NCBI GenBank assembly: GCA_025361385.1
Contig: JANYAJ010000493.1
Coordinates: 1 to 6,369 of the forward strand
Length of the DNA stretch: 6,369 nt
Direction: 5' to 3'
Origin: Nitrospira sp.
GTDB lineage: Bacteria; Nitrospirota; Nitrospiria; Nitrospirales; Nitrospiraceae
Shown: in pieces, positions 1 to 5,996 of the stretch
How positions within the stretch are numbered: the first letter of the stretch is position 1
Layout: the number at the start of each line of letters is the position of its first letter
Notes under the pieces: generated by a model
Seen by the model: only the letters and a program-made list of their open reading frames with translations
Database searches by the model: none
Told to the model about the DNA's origin: nothing
Made by a program: the position numbers and the translations under genes

Positions 1-331
1 CCATCACATCGACGCTATTGGCCGCCAGTACCTCAAGGACGCTCGCAAAGGCCGGCTCCGAGAGGGCATGCGTATCCATACCAAGATAGAGCGGGCCGGA
101 AATGCCCTCCATCTTCCGGTATTCAAAAATCGCCTGGGCCACCGCGACGATATGGACTTCGTTAAAGGATCGCTTGAAGGATGTTCCGCGGTGTCCCGAG
201 GTCCCGAATGTGACCCGCTGCTCGCGCACGTTCGTATCAGGCTTCTCCGTATAGTAGGCCGTAATGAGACGCGGAACATTCACCAAGTTCGATACCGGTG
301 CCGGCTGACCAGCGAGGGGATGATGGGCCAC
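1..331 (-). CDS. pgm: Phosphoglucomutase (alpha-D-glucose phosphate-specific), N-terminal part, cut by window edge
   Basis: This cytosolic enzyme interconverts glucose-1-phosphate and glucose-6-phosphate, linking glycogen and sugar-nucleotide synthesis to glycolysis. The 110 visible codons follow E. coli Pgm closely: an AGQPA segment near residue 7, then the family motif FGTSGHRG (42-49), RSFNE, and a [10 protein letters not shown] stretch followed by VLEVLAAN. Family members are about 545 residues long, so roughly a fifth is present, and the catalytic phosphoserine (near residue 146 in E. coli) lies beyond the left edge. The start is GTG at 331-329. It begins exactly where family N-termini begin, AAAGGA sits 7 bases upstream, and no in-frame ATG precedes it. 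Nothing looks broken in the visible part. The gene is transcribed away from the rest of the window. Identification is confident; the rest of the gene cannot be judged. Confidence 0.93.
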   Translation of the reverse strand, partial: MAHHPLAGQPAPVSNLVNVPRLITAYYTEKPDTNVREQRVTFGTSGHRGTSFKRSFNEVHIVAVAQAIFEYRKMEGISGPLYLGMDTHALSEPAFASVLEVLAANSVDVM

Positions 332-696
332 AGTAGAATCCTTTGGAAAAGATGAGGAGGGCGAACCTCCGTACTAGGATTTTTCAACAGTACCTCTTTC
401 TGAGGAAGATGATCAACCCGCGCAATAGATCAGACGTCAACCTGACGAACTCACGAGGGTGCAACAAAGCCACGCACGACAGGGGCCTCACTCAGAGACG
501 ATGCCTCTCACGTCACCCATCGAGGAAATGCCCCGCTGGAATCGAAAGCCTGGACGGCGTGAACCGCCGAGTGGTTGAACGCCTCAGCAAACTAGTGAAG
601 ACGTAGATTACCCCCTGTATTTCCTTTCACTGTCCCACATGCTGCGGCATGACTTAGCCCGACGGAAATCAGCACTGTTGTGCCGCTAACACTGGA
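332..696. other. Non-coding or decayed stretch between pgm and the RND relic
   Basis: I find no convincing gene here on either strand. The longest open frame (343-606, plus) starts at a TTG with no ribosome binding site, overlaps the pgm leader, is very basic, and resembles no family I know. The part next to pgm must hold its promoter, but I see no clear -35/-10 pair. A short inverted repeat GGAGG-N5-CCTCC (356-370) lies in the pgm leader, and CGGCG-N5-CGCCG lies at 555-569. Both are too small to assign a role. Confidence 0.4.
339..344 (-). promoter_or_regulatory. Ribosome binding site of pgm
   Basis: AAAGGA on the minus strand, 7 bases before the GTG at 331. It decides the non-ATG start of pgm, since no in-frame ATG lies nearby upstream. 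Confidence 0.6.
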
Positions 697-951
697 TCAT
701 TCCTCCCGTTCTTTCTTGCAATGGACCATCTGATAGAGGAGGACGACAAGAGTCAAGACTGCCGAAGTCAGCATGCCACCCACCCGAGGAAGGCCTCCAG
801 CCGTTGGCGCTAGGCCTCGAAGGCGACCCTCAGACATGTGCCTGTCCCCGACAAGACCGCGAATGCGGCTCACTCGAATGAACCCGCCCTGAACGGCTCC
901 TCCAAACAGTGAAAAGTACCCCAGCGGTAGAGCGATTGAAATACGGATTCG
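697..951 (-). pseudogene. Relic of a heavy-metal RND efflux pump (CzcA/CusA type), C-terminal fragment
   Basis: Read on the minus strand from 951 to a TGA at 699-697, this frame gives 84 residues without a usable N-terminal start codon. Its first half (SIALPLGYFSLFGGAV, then an IR-x-L segment) resembles the transmembrane stretch of CzcA-type pumps that usually reads like SISAAVGFIALFGVAVLNG. Its end (GGMLTSAVLTLVVL, then a Y and a VH-containing basic tail) resembles the last transmembrane helix and C-terminus of the same family. About 30 residues that normally lie between these parts appear to be missing. Further upstream in the same frame (1023-952) a hydrophobic VISLTLIIILV stretch continues the likeness but is broken by TGA at 990-988 and 954-952. 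Intact pumps of this class are about 1,000 residues long and export metal cations across the inner membrane. Only a dead remnant remains. The identification rests on remembered family patterns, so confidence is moderate. Confidence 0.55.
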
Positions 952-1004
952 TCATGACACAAGTCTGCCGAGGTTGTGCACTATTGCTCAGACCAGAATG
1001 ATTA

Positions 1005-1033
1005 TCAGCGTTAGGCTAATCACTCAGCGCTAG
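1005..1033. repeat. Pair of short direct repeats TCAGCGYTAG
   Basis: TCAGCGTTAG (1005-1014) and TCAGCGCTAG (1024-1033) are direct repeats 19 bases apart start to start, about two helix turns. They lie about 90 bases upstream of the exported-protein gene at 1121 and could be an operator, but they also lie over the possible extension of the decayed RND gene. Weak evidence. Confidence 0.25.
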
Positions 1034-1107
1034 TTATATGTTCTGCCACCGGTGCAGGAAATTATTCTGTATGAGCATGCGGTGCATGGTCCCCGATGCT
1101 TCACTTC

Positions 1108-1114
1108 AAGGAGG
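1108..1114 (+). promoter_or_regulatory. Ribosome binding site fixing the start at 1121
   Basis: A near-perfect AAGGAGG, 6 bases before ATG 1121. It selects this ATG, which also begins a signal peptide, over the upstream in-frame candidate at 1052. Confidence 0.8.
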
Positions 1115-1120
1115 TTTGTG

Positions 1121-1618
1121 ATGAATACGCTACGAATATTGAGCGGTGCTGCATGCATGAGTGTACTCCTGACCACGGGAGCCTTTGCTGAGATTCTCGG
1201 TGTTCAGCCGGGGACCTCGGATAATCCCAAAGACAATGTGCCCAAGGAGATTCAACGAGAGGGCGGAAACTTTGGTTCAGACGGCAGTGGGCCAGGTAGA
1301 CGAAGCGACGAATTAGTGGGCATGAAAAAAGAGAAACCCGAGCCCGTCACCCAACAACAGCTGGAACAAAATGCTGAAAAAACTCACGGAGGTGGAGCGG
1401 CTGTCGCCGCGGAACGCCTCAAGGAGAAGAGCACGAACAAATCAAAGAAAGACATAAAGAACAAGCCCCGTGAGAACGCTGGTGCAAGCGATGCAAGGAA
1501 CGACGGACCGAAAGCCAATCCAAGGGAGTTTCAACGAGAGAGCTCAGACAAAGCCGTACAAGGTCAAGGGTTAGTCAATGAACAGCCCATGGAGAAACAG
1601 CAGCCGGCTAACCGGTAG
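1121..1618 (+). CDS. Exported, highly hydrophilic protein of unknown function
   Basis: 165 residues. The N-terminus is a classical Sec signal peptide: charged MNTLR, a hydrophobic core through about residue 20, and a likely signal peptidase I site after AFA (cleavage 23|24). The Cys at 12 lies within the core and lacks a good lipobox, so a lipoprotein is less likely. The mature part (about 142 residues) is rich in Lys, Glu, Asn, Gln, Gly and Pro, has no Cys and almost no hydrophobic runs, and should be largely disordered in the periplasm or outside the cell. Two short motifs recur near its two ends, KEIQRE and REFQRE, encoded by a 16-base DNA repeat with one mismatch. ATG 1121 is chosen for its excellent ribosome binding site and signal peptide; a start at 1052 would bury the signal. 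I recognise no domain. The gene is probably real: start signal, signal peptide and an uninterrupted frame agree. Confidence 0.8.
   Translation: MNTLRILSGAACMSVLLTTGAFAEILGVQPGTSDNPKDNVPKEIQREGGNFGSDGSGPGRRSDELVGMKKEKPEPVTQQQLEQNAEKTHGGGAAVAAERLKEKSTNKSKKDIKNKPRENAGASDARNDGPKANPREFQRESSDKAVQGQGLVNEQPMEKQQPANR
1246..1540 (+). repeat. Two copies of a 16-base repeat inside the exported-protein gene
   Basis: GGAGATTCAACGAGAG at 1246-1261 and GGAGTTTCAACGAGAG at 1525-1540 differ by one base. Both are read in the same frame and encode EIQRE and EFQRE. They frame most of the mature protein, suggesting a short duplicated functional motif or internal duplication. Confidence 0.5.
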
Positions 1619-1882
1619 GAGAGTGGGCCCGGTGGAAGTCTGACATACGCGCAATGGATCGCCAGCAACGGGTAGGAGGCACCTGAACAAGTCTGTTGCT
1701 GTCTCCAAGCAGGGAGGACACCTCCCGAGCCGATCGGAGTTTGCTGAGAGACCTTCTTCATTGTGTGAGGTCGACACCTGTGATGATCGAGCACCATGGC
1801 ATGGTCATCAACGATCGCCAGCGCGGTGTCGGCGGCATCCCGGTTCTGACTCATCTTTCACAGCGCGAAGAAGGGAGTGAGC
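1619..1882. other. Intergenic stretch with a small hairpin
   Basis: 264 bases with no gene I trust; open frames here on both strands lack ribosome binding sites and family likeness. A perfect GGGAGG-ACA-CCTCCC inverted repeat (1712-1726) could fold into a hairpin with a 3-base loop. No T-run follows, so it is not a standard intrinsic terminator. The promoter for the gene at 1883 may lie here, but I cannot pick it out. Confidence 0.35.
1871..1877 (+). promoter_or_regulatory. Ribosome binding site favouring ATG 1883
   Basis: AAGGGAG ends 5 bases before ATG 1883. The alternative in-frame GTG at 1877 overlaps this element and would have none of its own, so ATG 1883 is preferred. Confidence 0.55.
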
Positions 1883-2182
1883 ATGACGAACGTGGAAAAA
1901 CTGAACCGCATCCGTCCATGGATTAACCCGGAAGAGCGGGTCACCGTACATTTTCTCGACGCGCCGGACCTGAATACCACCGTGACGAACTGTACGGATC
2001 AATTGGTCGACCTCTCGATCGAAACGCAGGTGTCCCATCTCAAACAACACATCTCAGTCCCACTGAGGCAGATTGAGGTCTCAGAAGATTCTTCACACTA
2101 CACGCGAGATCCTGAACAGCCGTTGCAACGACAACGATTAATGCTGGTCATCGATGAGAAACGCCCCCCCATTATCTACTAA
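1883..2182 (+). CDS. Small uncharacterised protein, probably beta-rich
   Basis: 99 residues, no signal peptide and no membrane segment, so likely cytosolic. I recognise no named domain. After a polar N-terminus (to about residue 18) the sequence alternates hydrophobic and polar residues in several short runs: VTVHFLD (20-26), TTVTNC (32-37), LVDLSIE (41-47), ISVPLRQIEV (57-66) and RLMLVID (85-91). That is the pattern of a small five-stranded barrel such as SH3-, Sm- or PilZ-like folds. This is inference from pattern only, and the PilZ RxxxR signature is not visible. There is one Cys (37) and a charged region at 68-80. The C-terminus ends in KRPPIIY. It is co-directed with the genes on both sides and lies 110 bases before the next one. 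The ribosome binding site and coherent composition support a real gene. Confidence 0.75.
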   Translation: MTNVEKLNRIRPWINPEERVTVHFLDAPDLNTTVTNCTDQLVDLSIETQVSHLKQHISVPLRQIEVSEDSSHYTRDPEQPLQRQRLMLVIDEKRPPIIY

Positions 2183-2277
2183 CAGGTATGGGCGCGAGAT
2201 CCGTAAGGCTCTGACGAATCCCGCTCAGGGACGTGGACCATGGCGCACATGACGGTCGCGAGGAAATTCTTCACATC

Positions 2278-2286
2278 AAAGGGAGG
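2278..2286 (+). promoter_or_regulatory. Ribosome binding site fixing the start at 2293
   Basis: AAAGGGAGG, 6 bases before ATG 2293. It favours this start over the in-frame GTG at 2233, which has no such element. Confidence 0.65.
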
Positions 2287-2292
2287 CATGAC

Positions 2293-2514
2293 ATGTCGCA
2301 GAAACAAGCCAACATGCAACCGACGGCCGGTCGTCCTGCAGTCAAACCCAAAGAGGACCCACTGGCCTATGAAATGTGGCTAACGGGAGAAGTGGAACAT
2401 GGCCCCGTAGAAGAACGGGGCGCGGCAGAGGGACTCTTACTTAAAGAACTTCAACGTCGGGAACCCCGGAAGCGGTCTGGCAATAAGCCAGTGAAGAAGG
2501 ACGTACCCAAATAA
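2293..2514 (+). CDS. Small charged hypothetical protein directly upstream of transketolase
   Basis: 73 residues, very polar, with no signal peptide, no membrane segment and no Cys. The N-terminal third is Gln/Pro/Lys-rich and looks disordered. A central part (about residues 21-57) with [13 protein letters not shown] and then [13 protein letters not shown] is likely helical and carries the only hydrophobic residues. The C-terminus is a Lys-rich tail. I do not recognise a family. The start is set by a strong ribosome binding site. It ends 16 bases before the first possible transketolase start, and that enzyme has no good ribosome binding site of its own, so co-transcription and translational coupling between the two are plausible. 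Function unknown. Confidence 0.68.
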   Translation: MSQKQANMQPTAGRPAVKPKEDPLAYEMWLTGEVEHGPVEERGAAEGLLLKELQRREPRKRSGNKPVKKDVPK

Positions 2515-2530
2515 CCTGTCGATTGACCGG

Positions 2531-4180
2531 GTGGCTATGCCTCGAACGAATTCCTCCATGAACACCACCGGCGAAACAAGTTTGAGCCCAGCCCAACTAG
2601 ATCAACTGTCGATCAACACGATCCGGTTTCTGTCGATTGATGCCGTGCAAAAAGCCAACAGTGGCCACCCGGGCCTGCCGCTGGGTGCTGCTCCGATGGC
2701 CTATGTCTTGTGGACCAGATTTCTTCAACATAACCCGACCAATCCACACTGGTTCAATCGAGACCGGTTCGTCCTGTCGGCCGGTCACGGATCGATGCTA
2801 TTGTACAGTCTGCTGTATCTCACAGGCTACGATCTCCCGCTCGACCAGATCAAACAGTTCCGACAATGGGGCAGTGTCACGCCTGGGCACCCAGAGCGCG
2901 GCCTTACTCCCGGCGTAGAAACCACCACAGGACCGCTCGGTCAAGGATTTGGCAACGGGGTAGGCATGGCCATCGCCGAAGCCTATCTGGCCGCTCGGTA
3001 CAATCGGCCCGGCTTTGACGTCATGCATCATTTCACCTATGGGCTCGTCAGCGACGGCGACCTCATGGAAGGGGTGGCCTCAGAATCCGCTTCGCTCGCC
3101 GGACACTTGAAACTGGGCAAACTGATTTATCTCTATGATGACAATCGTATCACCCTCGCCGCCTCGACCCAGCTCACCTTCACCGAAGACCGGGCCCAAC
3201 GGTTTGCGGCGTATGGCTGGCACACGCAATCCATCGAGGATGGCAACGACGTCGAGGCCATCGACCGCGCCATCCGCGCGGCGCAGCAAGAGACGGATCG
3301 CCCCTCCCTGATCCTGGTGCGCATGCATATCGGCTATGGGTCGCCCCACAAGCAGGATACCTTTGCGGCGCATGGTTCCCCGCTGGGCGAGGAGGAAGTG
3401 AACCTGACGAAGCAGAACCTCGGGTGGCCCGTCGAGCCTCCTTTTCTTGTGCCAGATGCAGTCGAGCAACATTGTCGCCAGGTTGTTCACCGTGGGCAGC
3501 TAGCAGAAGCCGAATGGAACGAAAAGTTTTCGGCGTACGAACAACAGTATCCGGAACAGGCCCGCGATCTACGCCTCCTCATCGCGGGAGAACTGCCGCC
3601 AGGCTGGGACGCGAACATTCCGCAACTCCCCGCCGATGCCAAGGGCCTGGCTACCCGCGTCGCGTCGGGAACAATCATGGAAACCATCAGCCGGACAGTC
3701 CCAGGCCTGATCGGCGGCTCGGCCGACTTGAACCCATCCACCTATACGGAACTGCATGACGCTGGCAGCTTTGAGAACTCCACTCGGGCAGTCGGTGATT
3801 TACAAGGGTCGGCCGTCGGCGGATGGAGTTATGCCGGTCGCAACCTGCAGTTTGGTGTTCGCGAGCATGCGATGGGGGCGATCTTAAACGGCCTGGCGAC
3901 GCATGGAGGCACCACCCCGTTCGGCGCGACGTTTCTGACCTTCTCCGACTACATGCGCCCGCCGATCCGACTCGCGGCGTTAATGGGGATTCAAGTCGTA
4001 TATATTTTCACACATGACAGCCTCGCACTGGGGGAGGACGGCCCGACCCATCAATCCGTGGAACAGGTCGCTAGTCTGCGTGCCATTCCTCAACTCATGG
4101 TTATCCGACCCGGCGACGCCAACGAGACGGCGGTGCTTGGCGGGTGGCAATCGAAACGCGGGACCGGCCGGTGGCCTTGA
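2531..4180 (+). CDS. tkt: Transketolase, N-terminal 535 codons before a frameshift
   Basis: Transketolase moves two-carbon ketol units between sugar phosphates using thiamine diphosphate (TPP), in the non-oxidative pentose phosphate pathway or Calvin cycle; it acts as a cytosolic dimer. Counting from GTG 2531, the TPP (PP) domain holds SGHPG with H46, AGHGSM with H86, TPGHPE with H120, GPLGQG (134-139), SDGDLMEG (174-181, with D175 and E180), YDDN with N205, and the substrate-side H281. These equal E. coli H26, H66, H100, D155, E160, N185 and H261 plus 20. The pyrimidine domain follows with GGSADL, GVRE carrying the catalytic E445, THDS, and GEDGPTHQ with H507. The frame is genuine to V535 and then reads 14 unrelated residues to a stop, because one base seems missing after 4135. 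The start is unsettled: GTG 2531, ATG 2537 and ATG 2558 are in frame and none has a good ribosome binding site. Confidence 0.93.
   Translation: MAMPRTNSSMNTTGETSLSPAQLDQLSINTIRFLSIDAVQKANSGHPGLPLGAAPMAYVLWTRFLQHNPTNPHWFNRDRFVLSAGHGSMLLYSLLYLTGYDLPLDQIKQFRQWGSVTPGHPERGLTPGVETTTGPLGQGFGNGVGMAIAEAYLAARYNRPGFDVMHHFTYGLVSDGDLMEGVASESASLAGHLKLGKLIYLYDDNRITLAASTQLTFTEDRAQRFAAYGWHTQSIEDGNDVEAIDRAIRAAQQETDRPSLILVRMHIGYGSPHKQDTFAAHGSPLGEEEVNLTKQNLGWPVEPPFLVPDAVEQHCRQVVHRGQLAEAEWNEKFSAYEQQYPEQARDLRLLIAGELPPGWDANIPQLPADAKGLATRVASGTIMETISRTVPGLIGGSADLNPSTYTELHDAGSFENSTRAVGDLQGSAVGGWSYAGRNLQFGVREHAMGAILNGLATHGGTTPFGATFLTFSDYMRPPIRLAALMGIQVVYIFTHDSLALGEDGPTHQSVEQVASLRAIPQLMVIRPGDANETAVLGGWQSKRGTGRWP
4133..4138 (+). 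other. Frameshift site in transketolase (one G apparently lost)
   Basis: The DNA reads GTG-CTT here. Inserting a single G after 4135 gives GTG GCT TGG CGG GTG, that is V-A-W-R-V, which restores the AVAW of E. coli transketolase and joins the two frames into one of about 704 codons from GTG 2531. No slippery heptamer is evident, so programmed frameshifting is unlikely. A recent mutation or a sequencing/assembly error fits better. Confidence 0.85.
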
Positions 4181-4644
4181 TCCTGACGCGGCAAAACGTA
4201 CCGACGCTCAACCGGTCGGATTTTTGCGCGGCGGACGGTCTCCGCCGCGGGGCCTACATCTTAGCCGATGCGCCGCAGGGCAACCCTGCGCTAATCTTGA
4301 TCGCCAGCGGATCGGAGGTCGGCCTCATCGTGGCAGCGCGACAGATGTTGGAGGAAAAGAACATCGCCGTGCGCCTTGTCTCCATGCCCTGCTGGGAATT
4401 GTTTGAGGCCCAGTCACAGGACTATCGCGACTCGGTGTTACTCCCGTCGGTCCGTGCGCGGCTCGCGGTCGAAGCGGGCGTGACGCAGGGATGGCACCGG
4501 TACGTGGGCGACCAGGGATATGTAATCGGGGTGGACCGTTTTGGCGCGTCGGCCCCCGGACCGGTCGTCATGCGCGAATACGGGTTCAATGTGGAACACG
4601 TGTGCAAGCAGGCATTGGCATTACTCCAAAAGAAGAGAGCCTAA
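4144..4644 (+). CDS. tkt: Transketolase, C-terminal part after the frameshift
   Basis: This frame continues transketolase to its natural end (TAA 4642-4644). It opens with the end of the pyrimidine domain, [10 protein letters not shown], whose Arg matches the phosphate-binding R520 of E. coli. The C-terminal domain follows: IASGSEV, VRLVSMP, then LAVEAG, FGASAPG and an EYGFNVEHV ending. With the missing G restored, the true joined frame enters at 4136. GTG 4144 is only the first possible start codon and has no ribosome binding site, so independent translation is unlikely. Natural split transketolases divide between the TPP and pyrimidine domains, which is not where this break lies. The absence of further stops or gaps over about 169 codons argues that the break is recent or artefactual. 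If real, the protein loses its C-terminal domain and part of the phosphate-binding site. Confidence 0.9.
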   Translation: MAIETRDRPVALILTRQNVPTLNRSDFCAADGLRRGAYILADAPQGNPALILIASGSEVGLIVAARQMLEEKNIAVRLVSMPCWELFEAQSQDYRDSVLLPSVRARLAVEAGVTQGWHRYVGDQGYVIGVDRFGASAPGPVVMREYGFNVEHVCKQALALLQKKRA

Positions 4645-4820
4645 TTTTCGGCGATAGGCCAAAGGACGCGGAAACCCAATTGGTCCGCCGCGAACTTTGC
4701 AGAGGATGAGTATACACATCACCTGGCCAGAATGTTGCCGACGAGGGACGACGACGGGATCGGCTTCGGCGACGCGCCCCGAACCAATACCGCACTAAGC
4801 ATTACCGAGAAATCATACCA

Positions 4821-5054
4821 ATGGAACACCATTTCAAAGCTGGAGATCATGTTGAGTGGAATTCGGAAGCAGGCCTTGTCCGGGGAATTATAAAGAAAAG
4901 CATTACTTCCGCAATCACCTTCAAGGGCTATACCGTTCATGCCTCGAAGGAGGAGCCGCAGTACTTGATCCAAAGCGACAAGACTGACCATAGGGCCATG
5001 CACAAAGGTTCGACGCTCACGAAACTCAGCACAAGCAAACGGGGACCGACATGA
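4821..5054 (+). CDS. DUF2945 / hypervirulence-associated (HVA1) TUDOR-like small protein
   Basis: 77 residues, cytosolic, no signal peptide. The sequence follows the DUF2945/HVA1 TUDOR-like family (PF11160 from memory) nearly end to end: F-K-A-GDHVEWNSEAG (5-18), V-RGII (19-23), then FKGYTVHASKEEPQY (33-47), and SDKTDHRAMHKGS (51-63). Members are small beta-barrel proteins widespread in soil bacteria and fungi. The biochemical role is not established and the hypervirulence name comes from a fungal protein, so it should not be read as a virulence factor. ATG 4821 coincides with the family's usual N-terminus; the ribosome binding site is weak (GAGAAA about 9 bases upstream). It sits alone, 176 bases after transketolase and 132 before the flavin reductase, so it may have its own promoter. 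Confidence 0.88.
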   Translation: MEHHFKAGDHVEWNSEAGLVRGIIKKSITSAITFKGYTVHASKEEPQYLIQSDKTDHRAMHKGSTLTKLSTSKRGPT

Positions 5055-5110
5055 TTGATCCGAATATACACGAATAATGCCGCGCCTCACGATGCGCAAC
5101 ATTCCAGAAT

Positions 5111-5134
5111 GGGAAAGGGCACGTTCCCTATAAG
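5111..5134 (+). promoter_or_regulatory. Possible promoter with inverted repeat upstream of the flavin reductase
   Basis: TATAAG at 5129-5134 resembles a -10 box and lies 52 bases before ATG 5187. No good -35 is visible. Directly before it is an inverted repeat, GGGAA (5111-5115) and TTCCC (5124-5128) with 8 bases between, which could bind a regulator and so replace the -35. Weak evidence. Confidence 0.25.
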
Positions 5135-5186
5135 TCAGCAGCTACACAGACACGTCCAGGAGCATATTCTCGAGAGGAGATAATGT

Positions 5187-5927
5187 ATGAGCACGACGGT
5201 AACATCTCAGACGTTTTTATCCAAACTGAATAGTCGGCAAGAAGTCGCCGAGGGCACGATGGCCTTCCGATTCGAAAAGCCAGCCGGCTGGGCATTCGAG
5301 GCCGGACAATGTCTCGATATGACTGCACTGGATCCTCCAGAGACGGATTCAGAAGGTCCGCCGCGAACTTTTTCGCTCGCGAGTGCTCCTTATGAGGAGA
5401 CCCTCATGGTGGCGACCCGCATGTGTGATACAGCCTTCAAGCGTGTCTTACGAACGATGCCCTTGGGAACCACAGTGAAGATCGAAGGGCCGTCGGGCGA
5501 CCTCACTCTCCAGAACAATGCCGCACGCACTGTCGTATTCCTAGCAGGTGGTATTGGCATCACCCCATTCCGAAGCATGCTTTGTCATGCCGCCAATGAG
5601 ATGCTCCCTTACCGCATATTCCTCTTCTATTCGAACCGGAGGCCGGAGAACGCTCCGTTCCTCGACGAACTCCAGGCGTTGGAAGGAAAGAATCAGAACT
5701 ATCGGCTCATCGCGACCATGACCGACATGGAGAAATCACAGCGGTCCTGGCAGGGAGAAACGGGCCTGATCAGCACAGAGCTTCTCTCAAGATATCTGAA
5801 GGATGCGCCGTCGCCCATCTATTACATTGCGGGACCGCCCAAGATGGTCACGGGGCTCCATGCGATGCTCACTGAGATCGGCATCGCTGAGGACGACATT
5901 CGCGCAGAAGAGTTTGCTGGCTACTGA
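5187..5927 (+). CDS. FAD-dependent NAD(P)H oxidoreductase, ferredoxin-NADP reductase (FNR) superfamily
   Basis: 246 residues. The enzyme should pass electrons between NAD(P)H and a one-electron partner through FAD. The N-terminal half is the FAD-binding barrel: AGQCLDM (39-45), then RTFSLASAP (60-68), the RxYS-type flavin motif with Phe in place of Tyr. The C-terminal half is the nucleotide-binding domain: FLAGGIGITPFRSM (118-131, pyrophosphate loop), FLFYSNRRPE, and YIAGPPKMV (213-221). It ends in EEFAGY, typical of the superfamily. There is no plant-type 2Fe-2S or globin domain, so it is a stand-alone reductase and its partner is separate. ATG 5187 has AGGAG at 5175-5179, 7 bases upstream, which rejects the overlapping ATG at 5183. 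The cytochrome b gene begins 69 bases downstream on the same strand, so an operon is likely. NADH versus NADPH use cannot be read from the sequence. Confidence 0.92.
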   Translation: MSTTVTSQTFLSKLNSRQEVAEGTMAFRFEKPAGWAFEAGQCLDMTALDPPETDSEGPPRTFSLASAPYEETLMVATRMCDTAFKRVLRTMPLGTTVKIEGPSGDLTLQNNAARTVVFLAGGIGITPFRSMLCHAANEMLPYRIFLFYSNRRPENAPFLDELQALEGKNQNYRLIATMTDMEKSQRSWQGETGLISTELLSRYLKDAPSPIYYIAGPPKMVTGLHAMLTEIGIAEDDIRAEEFAGY

Positions 5928-5996
5928 GCAGACTTCACCTTGCAGCATAAGGGCAGTCGATGAAGCTCGTACCTCTGTCGCCGTAAAGAGAGCAGG

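Noticed and set aside
174..181. Ser in place of the first Gly of the GDG motif in transketolase (residue numbers) as a possible inactivating change
   Set aside because: The metal-binding Asp and the rest of the motif are intact, and SDGDLMEG is, as far as I recall, a normal variant in bacterial transketolases.
4..279. Minus-strand open frame of 91 codons
   Set aside because: It is an out-of-frame shadow of pgm; the true frame starts at GTG 331 and matches phosphoglucomutase throughout.
343..606. Plus-strand open frame of 87 codons beside pgm
   Set aside because: TTG start without a ribosome binding site, overlap with the pgm leader, very basic composition and no family likeness.
1712..1726. 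Perfect GGGAGG-ACA-CCTCCC hairpin as a terminator for the exported-protein gene
   Set aside because: No T-run follows and it lies almost 100 bases past the stop codon, so an intrinsic terminator cannot be supported.
1564..1854. Minus-strand frame containing AIVDDHAMV, reminiscent of a response-regulator start
   Set aside because: Only a few residues resemble the receiver domain, no further motif follows, there is no ribosome binding site, and it overlaps the exported-protein gene.
3080..3490. Minus-strand open frame of 136 codons
   Set aside because: It lies wholly inside the well-conserved transketolase coding strand and is a GC-driven antisense shadow.
4133..4180. Programmed ribosomal frameshift in transketolase
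   Set aside because: No slippery heptamer or clear stimulatory structure is seen, and transketolase is not known to use frameshifting; a lost base explains the data more simply.
4732..4893. Plus-strand frame of 53 codons between transketolase and the DUF2945 gene
   Set aside because: No ribosome binding site, no recognisable motif, and it runs into the DUF2945 gene in another frame.
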